A stretch of DNA of 11,916 nucleotides, taken from assembly GCA_003024985.2 (NCBI GenBank), contig PXIH01S0000127.1; one strand, given 5' to 3'. The stretch comes from Euperipatoides rowelli (Eukaryota > Onychophora > Udeonychophora > Euonychophora > Peripatopsidae). Each line of letters begins with the position of its first letter. Within the stretch, counting starts at the first letter, position 1. Shown here one piece after another: positions 1-8,069 of the stretch. Below the pieces are notes generated by a model, which saw only the letters and a list, made by a program, of their open reading frames with translations, did not search any database and was not told the origin of the DNA. The position numbers were made by a program, and so were the translations under genes.

Positions 1-11
1 AAAAAAAAAAA
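1..11. repeat. A homopolymer at the window edge
   Basis: Eleven consecutive A open the window. The window also ends in a run of eight T, so both edges lie in homopolymers. This could be chance or an assembly or extraction boundary. It could also be the tail of a retroposed element lying to the left, but no element body is visible here to support that. Confidence 0.8.
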
Positions 12-115
12 TGGAAATTCCCAGGAAATTTCATTTTTCTAGCGGGATTATGAGTTGTGGAAATGTGGGCGGGAAAACGGGAACCCGGTTTCCCGGGTGA
101 TAAGCCCTAGTTAAA
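12..115. other. GC-rich, partly palindromic stretch; possible mobile-element remnant
   Basis: This is the only GC-rich patch in the left flank. It contains an imperfect inverted structure around GGAAATTCCCAGGAAATTT near 14-32. It also contains an 18-base near-palindrome at 78-95 (CGGGAACCCGGTTTCCCG, with one mismatched pair), overlapping an ACCCGG / CCGGGT hairpin at 83-98. GGAAATTTCC- and CCCGGG-rich palindromes are common in terminal regions of non-autonomous DNA transposons, which is why a remnant is suggested. No terminal repeat pair, target duplication or transposase is visible, so the family is not assigned. A chance GC patch or conserved regulatory palindrome is equally possible. Confidence 0.3.
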
Positions 116-615
116 ACGCTGAAGAATGATTTACTAAGTGCAATCATCTAGACCATCTACATTATATATTTAAAAAAAAATTAATTCAGTAAAAAGTGAA
201 CCAAGTTACAAATTAATTTAATACTCTGGGATTGCATAAAGGGGAATTCAATATATATTTGGTTGGATTGATCTGAGTAATTATAAACTTAGTTAAGATT
301 TAGAACCATTTCATAGTGAAGTCTTTCTTTACCCATAGGAAATATACATATCAAACTTACTTAGCCTTGCCTTTAACACAAATGATTTTTCTAATGTTAG
401 AAAAAAACCGATTGATTCATTTGATTGGAATGTTCTTGCAAAAAATTAAATTGGATAAGGAATTTCTAATTTCTTGCTTGTTTAAAAAAAATGTTAACCA
501 TAAATATGTATTTTCAACACTTCTATGATTTAGGGGAGAGAGATAATTGAAAGCAAAAGAAAGACAGTGTGAGGGATATCGAGATGAATGATGACAGATG
601 GGAAGAATTAAGGAT
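116..615. other. AT-rich flank with no recognisable gene
   Basis: This is mostly AT-rich unique-looking sequence with short A-runs such as 172-180. An open frame at 316-528 on the plus strand begins with GTG rather than ATG and encodes an unremarkable 70-residue peptide with no domain or repeat. I regard it as chance. From about 541 to 615 the plus strand becomes purine-rich. It includes GATGACAGATG at 590-600, a word also found inside the array at 9775-9785. That hints at shared ancestry but is too short to prove it. Confidence 0.6.
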
Positions 616-660
616 ATAAGTGTCTAGCTACCTCTCTCCCTACCTTTATCTTGTTTTATC

Positions 661-691
661 ACTAACAATCTCTTTACTCCCTCTTTCACAG
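661..691 (+). promoter_or_regulatory. Candidate 3' splice acceptor with branch-point-like motif
   Basis: CTAAC at 662-666 matches the branch-point consensus. A pyrimidine tract and CAG, ending at 691, follow about 25 bases later. That spacing is normal for animal introns. The bases after the AG meet stop codons quickly in all three frames (ATAAATAGGTAA), so any exon beginning here would be untranslated or noncoding. The sequence fit is good, but such sites also arise by chance in CT-rich DNA, and no matching donor or exon was identified. Confidence 0.3.
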
Positions 692-807
692 ATAAATAGG
701 TAACAAGACTGTTTGAGAATAATAATTTGAGTGCAAGATGATGGCCTCCATATCCATTCATTAATTTCCCTATTTTTTCCAATTACCTGCCTCTCCCTCC
801 CAATCCA

Positions 808-821
808 CATCCCTCTCCTAT
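808..821 (-). repeat. Inverted array-like word in left flank
   Basis: Read on the minus strand, these 14 bases are ATAGGAGAGGGATG. The first bases of the array read ATAGAGGAGAGGGATG (1204-1219) on the plus strand, sharing GGAGAGGGATG exactly. The match is short and low in complexity, so it may be coincidental, but it sits within a larger stretch whose reverse complement resembles the array. Confidence 0.3.
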
Positions 822-944
822 GCCTCTTTGTTGTGATGCAATTCATTATTTTATAGGTTTAATTTTCATGTGAAAATATAACTTTCACTATCACCCTCTG
901 CCCGTCTTGATTTCTGCTGTCTACCTTTCACCCTCTTTATATTT

Positions 945-978
945 TGCACTTTTTTTATTTCTCTCATTTGTTCCTCAG
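945..978 (+). promoter_or_regulatory. Candidate 3' splice acceptor (long polypyrimidine tract plus CAG)
   Basis: About thirty pyrimidine-dominated bases run into TTCCTCAG with the AG at 977-978. One downstream frame stays open for 29 codons before TAG, too short to argue for a coding exon. The same TTCCTCAGCT word is abundant on the minus strand of the array. The site may therefore be a stray inverted array monomer rather than a functional splice site. Confidence 0.25.
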
Positions 979-986
979 CTATCTAC
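957..986 (-). repeat. Diverged inverted copy of an array motif
   Basis: The minus strand here reads GTAGAT, AGCTGAGGAA, a short AT break, then ATGAGAGAAAT. Array blocks on the plus strand repeatedly contain GAGCTGAGGAATGAG followed by GGTAGATGAGAGAAATGAG. The shared parts go beyond simple GA richness because they include the GCTGAGGAA and GTAGAT words. It may be an ancestral or escaped monomer in opposite orientation. Confidence 0.4.
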
Positions 987-1030
987 ATGTTTTGTCTGTC
1001 TTTCTGTGCTTCCCTATTTCTCAAATTGAC

Positions 1031-1204
1031 ACACTAGACAAAGCAAAACCTGTAGACTGCCACAGCTAGTTAGATACAAATATGTATTTATTGGAATGTT
1101 TTCAAATATAAACTTGCTCCAATAATTCCTTGCTTACACACATGCTTCATTAACAAAGTATTTACCAACAAAAAATATTAAACCTAGGAAGCTAATAATC
1201 CCTA
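1031..1204. other. AT-rich unique DNA next to the array
   Basis: This is ordinary AT-rich sequence with no gene, RNA or repeat unit that I recognise. Near its end ATTTACCAA (1160-1168) reappears immediately after the right edge of the array at 11884-11892. The switch to purine-rich repeat occurs at about 1205, after CCTATAGAGG. Confidence 0.6.
1160..1168 (+). repeat. Left copy of 9-base direct repeat bracketing the array
   Basis: ATTTACCAA is found here and at 11884-11892, in the same orientation, on either side of the array. It could be a target-site duplication or a residue of recombination. The left copy lies about 36 bases outside the visible array edge, and a 9-base match in AT-rich DNA can be chance. 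Confidence 0.35.
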
Positions 1205-2040
1205 TAGAGGAGAGGGATGAAATGAGAGGAGGGATGGGGAATATATGAGATGAGATGACTGAAGAGAGATGAGGGGATGAGATATATGAAAGATGAGGCA
1301 AGAGATGAGCTGAGAGATGAAATGAGATAGATGAGGAGAGATGAGCTGAAAGGTATGAGGTGAGATGGGATGAGTGGAGAGGTATGAGCTGAGAGAAGAG
1401 ATGAGATAGATGAGATGAAAGGTGTGAGATGAACTGTGACAGGAGAGAAGTGAGATGAAAGATGAGAGAGGAGAGATGAGATGAGAGATGTGGAGAAAGA
1501 ATAGACGAGAGATGAGATGAGAAAGCTGAGAGGAGGAAAGACGAAAAGAGAGCTGAGAGGATAAGAGGAGATAACTGAGGAGAGTTGGGAGGAATGAGGA
1601 GAGAGATTATAGAGCTGAGGGAGAGAGATGAGATGAGGTATGAGATGAGGATGAGAGAGATAGATGAGATGAGCGGAGGATGAGAGAAGAGAGACAAGAG
1701 ATGAGAAGAGAGATGAGGAGATGAGAGGAGAGACAAGAGCTGAGACATGAGATGAGACCTGAGGTGAGAGGAGAGTGAGATGAGAGAGATAGAGGAGGAT
1801 GAGCGGAGAGAGATGAGGATGAGCGGAGAGATGAGAGGAGGATGAGAGAGGAGAGAGAGAGACGAGAGAGATGAGAGAGAGGAGGAGGATGAGAAGAGGG
1901 AGATGAGAAAGCTGAGGTATGAGATGAGAGGTAGGAGAGGAGAGAGCTGAGAAGAGAGATGAGGATGATAGAGGAGATAAATGAGGATGAGAGGAGAGAT
2001 ATGAGGATGATGAGCAGAGGAGATAAATGAGGATGAGAGG
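1205..2040 (+). repeat. Degenerate left edge of the array
   Basis: This part uses the same vocabulary but carries more odd words: GATATATGAAAG, GAGGCAAGAG, GACGAAAAG, GATAACTGAG, GAGAGTTGGG and GATTATAGAG. I could not place it against the two higher-order copies to its right. Decay of array edges, where unequal exchange rarely homogenises sequence, is well known for satellites. The inference here is that this edge is older or outside the turnover zone. Confidence 0.6.
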
Positions 2041-2586
2041 AGATATGAGGATGAGAGCGGAGAGGAGGGAGAGATGGGAAAGATGAGCTGAGGAATGAGG
2101 AGCTGAGAGGTAGATGAGAGAAATGAGGAGATGAGGAGAGAGGAGGATGAGGAGAGCAGAGGAGGGAGAATTGAGCTGAGAGGAGAGAGAGATGAGGATG
2201 AGTGGAGAGAGAGGATGAGAGGAGAAAGATGAGCTGAGGTAGGAGATGAGAGGAGAGATGAGGATGAATAGAGGAGAGAGATGAGAGGCGAGAGATGAGG
2301 ATGAGCGGAGATAGATGAGTGAGGATGAGCGGATAGTGTGATGAGAGAGATGGAGAGGAGAGGAGGGAGAGGTGAGAAGAGAGCTGAGATGAGAGAGCTG
2401 AGGAGAGAGGAGATGAGGATGAGATGAGAGCTGAGGAGAGATGAGAGGAGAGAGATGAGGGAGATGAGAGGAGATGAGGGAGATGAGAGGAGAGAGAGAT
2501 GAGCTGAGGTAGGAGAGGAGAGAGCTGAGAGGAGAGAGCTGAGAGGAGATAAATGAGGATGAGCAAAGAGAGAGATGAGGATGAGC

Positions 2587-2620
2587 GGAGGAGGGAAGAG
2601 AGGGAGGAAAGGAGAGAGGG
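2587..2620 (+). repeat. 34-base uninterrupted purine tract
   Basis: Every base from 2587 to 2620 is A or G, among the longest such runs here; others are 3179-3209 and 7192-7221. It is a near mirror repeat around AAA at 2608-2610. Mirror-symmetric purine tracts are the known substrate for intramolecular triplex (H-DNA). Mismatches in the mirror reduce this potential. Confidence 0.6.
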
Positions 2621-2649
2621 CTGAGAGGTAGATGAGATGAGGGGAAGAG
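2598..2649 (+). repeat. Landmark block 1, copy A
   Basis: This 52-base block matches 7199-7250 with one mismatch (G at 2625, T at 7226). Its core GGAGGAAAGGAGAGAGGG I find only at these two places, so it phases the higher-order unit well (offset 4601). Confidence 0.85.
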
Positions 2650-3441
2650 GAGAGAGATGAGAGAGGAGGATGAGATGAGAGAGGAGGATGAGATGAGAGA
2701 GGAGAGCACTGAGAGGTAGGAGATGAGAAAGATGAGCTGAGCTGAGAGGTAGGAGAGGAGATAAATGAGGATGAGGAGTGAGATACCTGAGAGGAGGATG
2801 AGAGAAGAGAGTTGAGGTAGGAGATAGATGAGGAGAAAGAGAGGAGAGAGCTGAGGATGAGGAGAGAGATGAGGAGAGGAGAGAGAGATATGAGGATGAT
2901 GAGAGCAGAGAGGGAGAGTTGGGAAAGATGAGCTGAGGAATGAGGTGAGCTGAGAGGTAGATGAGAGAAATGAGGTGAGCTGAGAGGAGGGAGATGAGAA
3001 GGATGAGATAAGGAGAGATGAGAAAGATGAGCTGAGCTGAGAGGTAGGAGATAAGAGAGAAGAGGATGAGAGGAGGATGGGAAGAGCTGATCAGGATGAG
3101 GAGCGGTGAGATGAGAGGAGGATGAGAGAGAAATGAGAAAGAGGAGAGAGAGGAGGATGAGAGGGAGATGAGAAAGATGAGAGGAGAGAGAGGAGGAGGA
3201 GGAGAGAGATGAGAGCCAAGAGGTAGATGAGATGAGAGGGAGGAGAGAGATGAGAGGAGATAGATGAGGAGAGTAGAGATAGATGAGGATGACAGGAGAG
3301 AGATGAGGATGAGAGATGAGGAAAGAGGGAGATGAGGGGAAGAGAGGAGAGAGATGAGAGAGAGAGGAGGATGAGGAGGATGAGAGGAGTGAGATGAGAG
3401 AGATGAGCTGAGGAATGAGATGAGAGAGCTGAGAAAGAGAT

Positions 3442-3465
3442 GAGAGAGAAAGTGAGGAGGATGAG
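3442..3465 (+). repeat. Landmark block 2, copy A
   Basis: Identical over 24 bases to 7745-7768; its core is GAAAGTGAGGAGGATGAG. Both copies then lead within 20 bases into GCTGAGGAGATAGAT, with a 3-base indel between copies. Confidence 0.75.
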
Positions 3466-3930
3466 GAAGAGATGAGAGCTGAGGAGATAGATATGAGATA
3501 GATGAGAGGAGAGATAAGGAGCGGAGAGGAGGGAGAGATGAGAAAGATGAGCTGAGCTGAGAGGTAGGAGATGAGAGGAGAGATATAAAAGAGATGAGCT
3601 GAGGAATGAGGTGAGCTGAGAGGTAGAGGAGAGATGAGGATGAGAGGGGAGAGAGGAGATGAGGATGAGAGAAGAGAGAAGAGGATGAGAGGAGATGAGC
3701 GGAGGATGAGAGAAGAGATGAGCGGAGGATGAGAGAAGAGAGAGACGAGATGAGAAGAGAGATGAGGAGAAAGAGATGAGAGTAAGATGAGATGAGGATG
3801 AGCAGAGAGATGAGGATGAGCAGAGGAGAGAGAGATGAGAGAGAGGAGGATGAGATGAGAGAGGAGAGAGATGAGGAAAATGAGAGGAGGGAGATGAGAA
3901 AGATGAGCTGAGAGGTAGGAAATGAGAGGA

Positions 3931-3991
3931 GAGAGATGATGGGACAGAGATGATGGGACAGATGATAGAGCTGAGGAGAGATTTGAGAGAG
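3931..3991 (+). repeat. Landmark block 3, copy A, with local doubling
   Basis: GATGATGGGACAGAGATGAT and, shortly after, GAGAGATTTGAGAGAG occur here and at 8070-8120. GGGACAG and GATTTGAG are rare words found only in this landmark. In copy A the GATGATGGGACAGA part is doubled in tandem, making it slightly longer than copy B. Confidence 0.8.
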
Positions 3992-4071
3992 GAGGAGGAT
4001 GAGGGAGATGAGAAAGATGAGCTGAGCTGAGAGGTAGATGAGAGAAATGAGAGAGGGAGGAGGAGAGAGAT

Positions 4072-4120
4072 GAAAGATGAGCTGAGGAATGAGGTGAGCT
4101 GATGTAGATGAGAGAAATAA
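4072..4120 (+). repeat. Landmark block 4, copy A
   Basis: Identical over 49 bases to 8238-8286. It contains GAGGTGAGCTGATGTAGATG and ends in GAGAAATAA, an unusual ending. Weaker relatives at 6242-6277 and near 11303-11345 carry GCTGATG with different ends. Confidence 0.85.
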
Positions 4121-4434
4121 GATGAGAGAGCTGAGAGGTAGGAGATGAGAGCTGAGATGAGAGAGCTGAGGAGAGAGATAGAGAGAGATGAGAAAGAGGA
4201 GGATGAGATGAGAGGAAAGAGGAGGATGAGATGAGGAAAGAGGAGGAGAGAGGATGAGAGGAGGGAGATGAGAAAGCTGAGCTGAGGTAGGAGATGAGAG
4301 AGATGAGCTGAGGAATGAGGAGAGAGATGAGGTAGAGAGATAAGAGATGAGAGCGGAGAGGGAAAGATGAGCTGAGGAATGAGGTGAGCTGAGATTAGAG
4401 ATGAGGAGAGGAGAGAGAGATGAGGATGAGTTGA

Positions 4435-4497
4435 GAGAGATGAGAGGATAGAGAAAGCAAGGATGATGAGAGTAGAGAGATGAGGTAGGAGATGAGA
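4435..4497 (+). repeat. Landmark block 6, copy A (longest identical block)
   Basis: Identical over 63 bases to 9096-9158. It includes GATAGAGAAAGCAAGGATGA and GAGAGTAGAGAG, words rare elsewhere in the array; a partial relative lies at 5332-5360. This is the longest perfect match I found between the two higher-order copies. It is followed in both by the GAGGAGGCTGAGATGAG block (4506-4533 and 9211-9238). Confidence 0.9.
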
Positions 4498-4740
4498 TAG
4501 ATGAGGAGAGAGAGATGAGGAGGCTGAGATGAGCTGAGAGGTATGAGAGGAGAGAGAGATGAGGATGAGATGAGAGAGGAGGATGATAGAGATGAGGATG
4601 AGAGGAGAGAGAAAGAGAAGGATGAGAATGAGATGAGAGGAGAAGGATGAAAGGTGAGAGGAGGGAGATGAGCTGAGGAATGAGAGGTGAGAGGAGAGAG
4701 ATGACGAGGAGAGAGAGATGAGAGAAATGAGGATGAGTGG

Positions 4741-4813
4741 AGTGAGAGACCTGAGAGGGGAGAGAAGAGAGGATGGTAGGAGATAGATGAGGATGACAGG
4801 AGAGATGAGAAAG
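4741..4813 (+). repeat. GAGACCTGAG box and landmark block 7, copy A
   Basis: GTGAGAGACCTGAGAGGGG is followed by a 39-base block at 4775-4813 identical to 9735-9773, with core GATGAGGATGACAGGAG. The GAGACCTGAG box marks at least eight sites: 1754, 4746, 5643, 5777, 9690, 10346, 10441 and 10683. Confidence 0.75.
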
Positions 4814-5110
4814 AGATGACTGAGGAGGAGATGAGAGGAGAGAGAGATGAGAGCAGAGGAGGAGGATGAGATGAGGAGGATGAGAAAGATGAGCTGAGGT
4901 AGGAGAGGAGATAGAGATGATGGGAGAGAGATGAGGTAAGAGATGAGAGAGGAGAGGAGAGAGGTAGGAGAGGAGAGAGCTGAGAGATATGAGGATGATG
5001 AGAGCGGAGAGGGGGGCTGAGAGGTAGATGAGAGGAGAGGAGGATGAGGAGGGAGAATTGAGCTGAGATTAGAAAGATGAGGATGAGCGGAGAGAGGATG
5101 AGAGAAGAGC

Positions 5111-5160
5111 GAGATGAGGATGAGGAGAGAGAAGAGCGAGATGAGGATGAGGAGAGAGAT
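5111..5160 (+). repeat. 27-base tandem duplication
   Basis: GAGATGAGGATGAGGAGAGA followed by GAAGAGC makes a 27-base unit at 5111-5137. It repeats from 5138 for 22 bases before diverging to GATATGAG. An incomplete earlier unit lies at about 5086-5110. Confidence 0.7.
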
Positions 5161-5752
5161 ATGAGGAGAGAGATGAGAAGAGAGAAAGCAAGGAGGATGA
5201 GGTAGGAGATGAGATGAGAGAGAGATGAGGCTGAGAGGAGAGATGAGAGAAGAGGAGGATGAGATGAGAGAGGAGGATGAGAGAGAAATGAGAATGAGAT
5301 GAGAGAGAGAAGGATGAGGAGGGAGATGAGAAGAGAAAGCAAGGAGAAAGAGAGTAGAGAGATAGGAGAAATGATGAGGAGAGAGATGAGGAGAGAGATA
5401 AGGATGAGAGAAGTGAGAGAAATGAGAGAAGAGTGAGAGAAGGATGAGATGAGGAGTGAGAGAGAAGGATGAGAGGAGAGGAGGATGAGATGAGAGGAGG
5501 ATGAGAATGAGATGAGAGGAGGGAGAGATGAGCTGAGGAATGAGAGGAGAGAGATGAAGACAAGAGAGAGATGAGAAATATGAGCTGAGCTGAGAGGTAG
5601 GAGATGAGAGAAATGAGATGATAGATAGGATGAGTGGAGTGAGAGACCTGAGAGGGGAGATGAGATGAGAAGAGAGATGAGAGGATGAGATGAGGAGGAT
5701 GAGAGGAGGGAGATGAGAAAGATGAGCTGAGATGATATGAGGGATGAGATGA

Positions 5753-5833
5753 GATAGATGAGGATGAGCGGAGTGAGAGACCTGAGAGGGGAGGATGAAA
5801 GAGGAGAGATGGGGATGAGGAGAGAGAGATGAG
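5753..5833 (+). repeat. Landmark block 8, copy A
   Basis: The first 49 bases are identical to 10659-10707. They hold GATGAGCGGAGTGAGAGAC and CTGAGAGGGGAGGATGAAAG. A second 30-base identity follows (5804-5833 and 10724-10753) with GATGGGGATGAGGAGAG. Between the two identities copy B has about 20 extra bases. Confidence 0.85.
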
Positions 5834-6315
5834 AGGAGAGAGATGAGGATGATGTGAGCAGAGAGGAGGGAGAGATGGGAAAGATGAGCTGAGGAATGAG
5901 GTGAGCTGAGAGGTAGATGAGAGAAATGAGGAGAGATGAGGAGAGCTGAGAGGAGAGAGATGAGAGCTGAGGAGAGATGAGGATGAGCGGAGAGAGAGAT
6001 GAGGATGAGAGAAGAGAGTGAGCTGAGAGGTAGATGAGATGAGGGGAAGAGAGGAGAGAGAGATGAGAGGAGGATGAGATGAGAGGAGAGAGAAGAGGAG
6101 GATGAGAGGAGAGAGATGAGGAGGATGAGAGGAGAGAGAGATGAGGGATGAGGAGGAGGGAGATGAGAAAGATGAGCTGAGCTGAGAGAAATGAGAGGAG
6201 AGATATGAGGGGAGAGAGCTGAGAGGAGGGAGAGCTGAGAGAAAGATGAGCTCAGGAATGAGGTGAGCTGATGTATATGAGAGAAGATGAGAGGAGAGAG
6301 AGAGAGATGAGCTGA

Positions 6316-6363
6316 GGTAGGAGATGAGGAGATAGATGATGATGAGAGGAGAGATGAGCTGAG
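6316..6363 (+). repeat. Landmark block 9, copy A
   Basis: Identical over 48 bases to 11374-11421. It contains GATAGATGATGATGAGAGG, a doubled GATGAT not seen in other blocks. Preceding words (GAATGAGGTGAGCTGATG, GATGAGAGGAGAGAGAG) also agree in order in both copies. Confidence 0.85.
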
Positions 6364-6930
6364 GTAGATGAGAGCTGAGAAGAGAGCTGAGAAAGAGGAG
6401 ATGAGGATGAGATGAGAGGAGAGATGAGGATGAGGAGAGATAGAAGAGAGAAATAGAGAGATGAGGAAAGAGAGGGGATGGTGAGAGGAGGAGAGAGAGG
6501 AGGATGAGAGGAGAGAGATGAGAAAGCTGAGCTGAGGTAGGAGAGGAGAGAGATAGAGATGAGAGAGCTGAGGATGAGATGAGGAGAAAGATGAGAAGAG
6601 AGGAGAAAGATGAGCTGATGAGAGGAGAGAGGTAGGAGAGGAGAGAGCTGATATGAGGATGATGAGAGCGGAGAGGGAGAGATGGGAAAGATGAGCTGAG
6701 GAATGAGGGGAGCTGAGAGGTAGATGAGGATGAGGAGGGAGAGATGAGAGGAGAGAAATGAGATGAGGAGAGAGATGAGCGGAGAGAGATGAGAGGAGGA
6801 TGAAAGGAGATAGATAAGGAGAGATAAGGAGAGTGGAGAGGAGGGAGAGATGAGAAAGATGAGCTGAGCTGAGAGGTAGGAGATGAGGATGAGGAGAGAT
6901 AGATGAGAGAGCTGAGAGGAGAAAGAAAGA

Positions 6931-6981
6931 TGAGCTGAGGTAGGAGATAGATGAGAATGAGAGGAGATGAGAGAAATGAGA
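6931..6981 (+). repeat. Landmark block 10
   Basis: Identical over 51 bases to 11747-11797 (offset 4816), with core GATAGATGAGAATGAGAGG. Its partner lies only about 85 bases from the right end of the array, so the array stops shortly after starting the next higher-order round. Confidence 0.85.
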
Positions 6982-7040
6982 GGAGAGATGAGAGAAATGA
7001 GATGAGCTGAGGATGAGAGGAGATGAGAGGAGAGATGAGA

Positions 7041-7085
7041 GGAGGAGAGAGATGAGGAGGAGAGAGATGAGGAGGAGAGAGATGA
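7041..7085 (+). repeat. 15-base unit in three perfect tandem copies
   Basis: GGAGGAGAGAGATGA occurs at 7041-7055, 7056-7070 and 7071-7085 with no difference. Perfect identity marks a recent slippage or unequal-exchange event. Confidence 0.9.
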
Positions 7086-7132
7086 GGTGAACTGAGAGGA
7101 GAGAGAGATGAGGTGAACTGAGAGGAGAGAGA
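7081..7132 (+). repeat. 26-base unit in two perfect tandem copies
   Basis: A unit beginning GATGAGGTGAACTGAGAG and ending GAGAGA is present at 7081-7106 and 7107-7132. GTGAACTG is a rare word otherwise absent. The unit overlaps the end of the preceding 15-base triplet, so this spot near the start of copy B has expanded twice. Confidence 0.9.
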
Positions 7133-7198
7133 GATGAGGAGAGAGCTGAGAGGTAGGAGAGGAGAGAGCTGAGAGAGAGATGAGGATGAGCAGAGAGA

Positions 7199-7250
7199 GA
7201 GAGGGAGGAAAGGAGAGAGGGCTGATAGGTAGATGAGATGAGGGGAAGAG
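7199..7250 (+). repeat. Landmark block 1, copy B
   Basis: Partner of 2598-2649, one mismatch in 52 bases. About 90 bases downstream both copies continue into GCACTGAG (2706) or GCGCTGAG (7341) and then the same GGTAGGAGATGAGAAAG words, extending the match. Confidence 0.85.
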
Positions 7251-7499
7251 AGGAGAGAGATGAGAAAAGACAGAGGAGGATGAGAGGAGAGAGGATGAGA
7301 TGAGAGAGGAGGATGAGAGGAGAGAGATGAGATGAGGAGAGCGCTGAGGTAGGAGATGAGAAAGATGAGCTGAGCTGAGAGGTAGGAGATGAGAGGAGAG
7401 AGATGATGAGCTGAGAGGTAGGAGATGAGAGCTGAGAAAGAGATGAGGAGATGAGGATGAGAGGAGTGAGAGAGGAGATGAGAGATGATGAGAGATGAG

Positions 7500-7550
7500 G
7501 ATGAGGAGAGCAAGATGATGAGGAGAGCAAGATGATGAGGAGAGCAAGAT
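7500..7550 (+). repeat. 17-base unit in three perfect tandem copies
   Basis: GATGAGGAGAGCAAGAT occurs at 7500-7516, 7517-7533 and 7534-7550, all identical. GAGCAAGAT recurs singly near 7911-7919 (GAGCAAGATGAGG), a possible source or relative. Confidence 0.9.
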
Positions 7551-8069
7551 GATGAGAGGAGAGAGATGATGAGAGGAGAGAGATGAGGAGAGGAGAGAGA
7601 TGGAGAGATGAGGATGAGCAAGAGAGAGATGAGGATGAGCGGAGAGAGATGAGGATGAGCAGAGAGAGGAGGATGAGAGATGAGATGAGAGAGAGGAGGA
7701 TATGAGATGAGAGAGAGGAAGATGAGAGGAGAGGAGGATGAGAGGAGAGAGAAAGTGAGGAGGATGAGTAGAGAGCTGAGGAGATAGATGATATGAGATA
7801 GATGAGGATGATATGAGATAGATGAGCTGAGCTGAGAGGTAGGAGATAAATGAGGATGAGAGGAGAGAGATGAGAGGAGAGAGTGATGAGGATGAGAGAA
7901 GAGCAAGATGAGGATGAGGAGAGAGATGAGAGGGAGAGAGGAGGATGAGATGAGAGAGGAGGAGGATGAGATGAGGAGGATGAGAGGAGAGAGATGAGGA
8001 AAATGAGAGGAGGGAGATGAGAAAGATGAGCTGAGCTGAGAGGTAGGAGATGAGAGAAATGAGAGAGGA

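Larger units (their letters stand above)
616..1030 (+). other. Pyrimidine-rich flank with splice-acceptor-like tracts
   Basis: This stretch is markedly C+T-rich on the plus strand, the reverse of the array's bias. Two tracts look like 3' splice acceptors (see the separate entries ending at 691 and 978). Two segments, near 808-821 and 957-986, resemble array words when reverse-complemented. An open frame on the minus strand at 646-846 (66 codons) shows no recognisable motif, and the polarity of the splice-like signals is opposite. I do not call it a gene. Confidence 0.5.
2041..6649 (+). repeat. Higher-order repeat copy A (about 4.6 kb)
   Basis: Landmark blocks in this copy recur in the same order in copy B. 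Paired starts are 2598/7199, 3442/7745, 3931/8070, 4072/8238, 4435/9096, 4506/9211, 4775/9735, 5753/10659 and 6316/11374. Offsets range from 4139 to 5058 bases, so the copies differ by indels of up to several hundred bases, while the blocks are 24 to 63 bases and identical, or one mismatch in 52. The phase boundary is arbitrary. I set it where a GATATGAGGATGA block at 2042 matches 6650. Confidence 0.75.

Noticed and set aside
316-528. Plus-strand 70-codon open frame
   Set aside because: It starts with GTG, has typical chance composition for AT-rich DNA, and shows no motif or supporting context.
646-846. Minus-strand 66-codon open frame
   Set aside because: It lies in CT-rich DNA where minus-strand reading gives basic, charged chance peptides; no homology, start context or splice signals fit.
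1134-1748. Minus-strand open frame ending in the left flank (204 codons)
   Set aside because: It is the same compositional artefact, running out of the array into flank where it meets a stop; the few non-repeat residues at its end show no motif.
5011-5016. G-quadruplex from runs of G (six G here and at 10355-10360)
   Set aside because: Only isolated G-runs of three or more are present; nearby runs are mostly GG, so at best a weak two-layer quadruplex is possible.
3091-7530. Minus-strand open frame of 1479 codons (and overlapping ones at 1192-2709, 5069-9121 and 6252-11012)
   Set aside because: All three minus frames are open over the same DNA because the pyrimidine strand can hardly form stop codons. 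The products are S/L/H/P/I-rich low-complexity text without domains, and indels between repeat copies do not preserve frame. No coding gene is supported.
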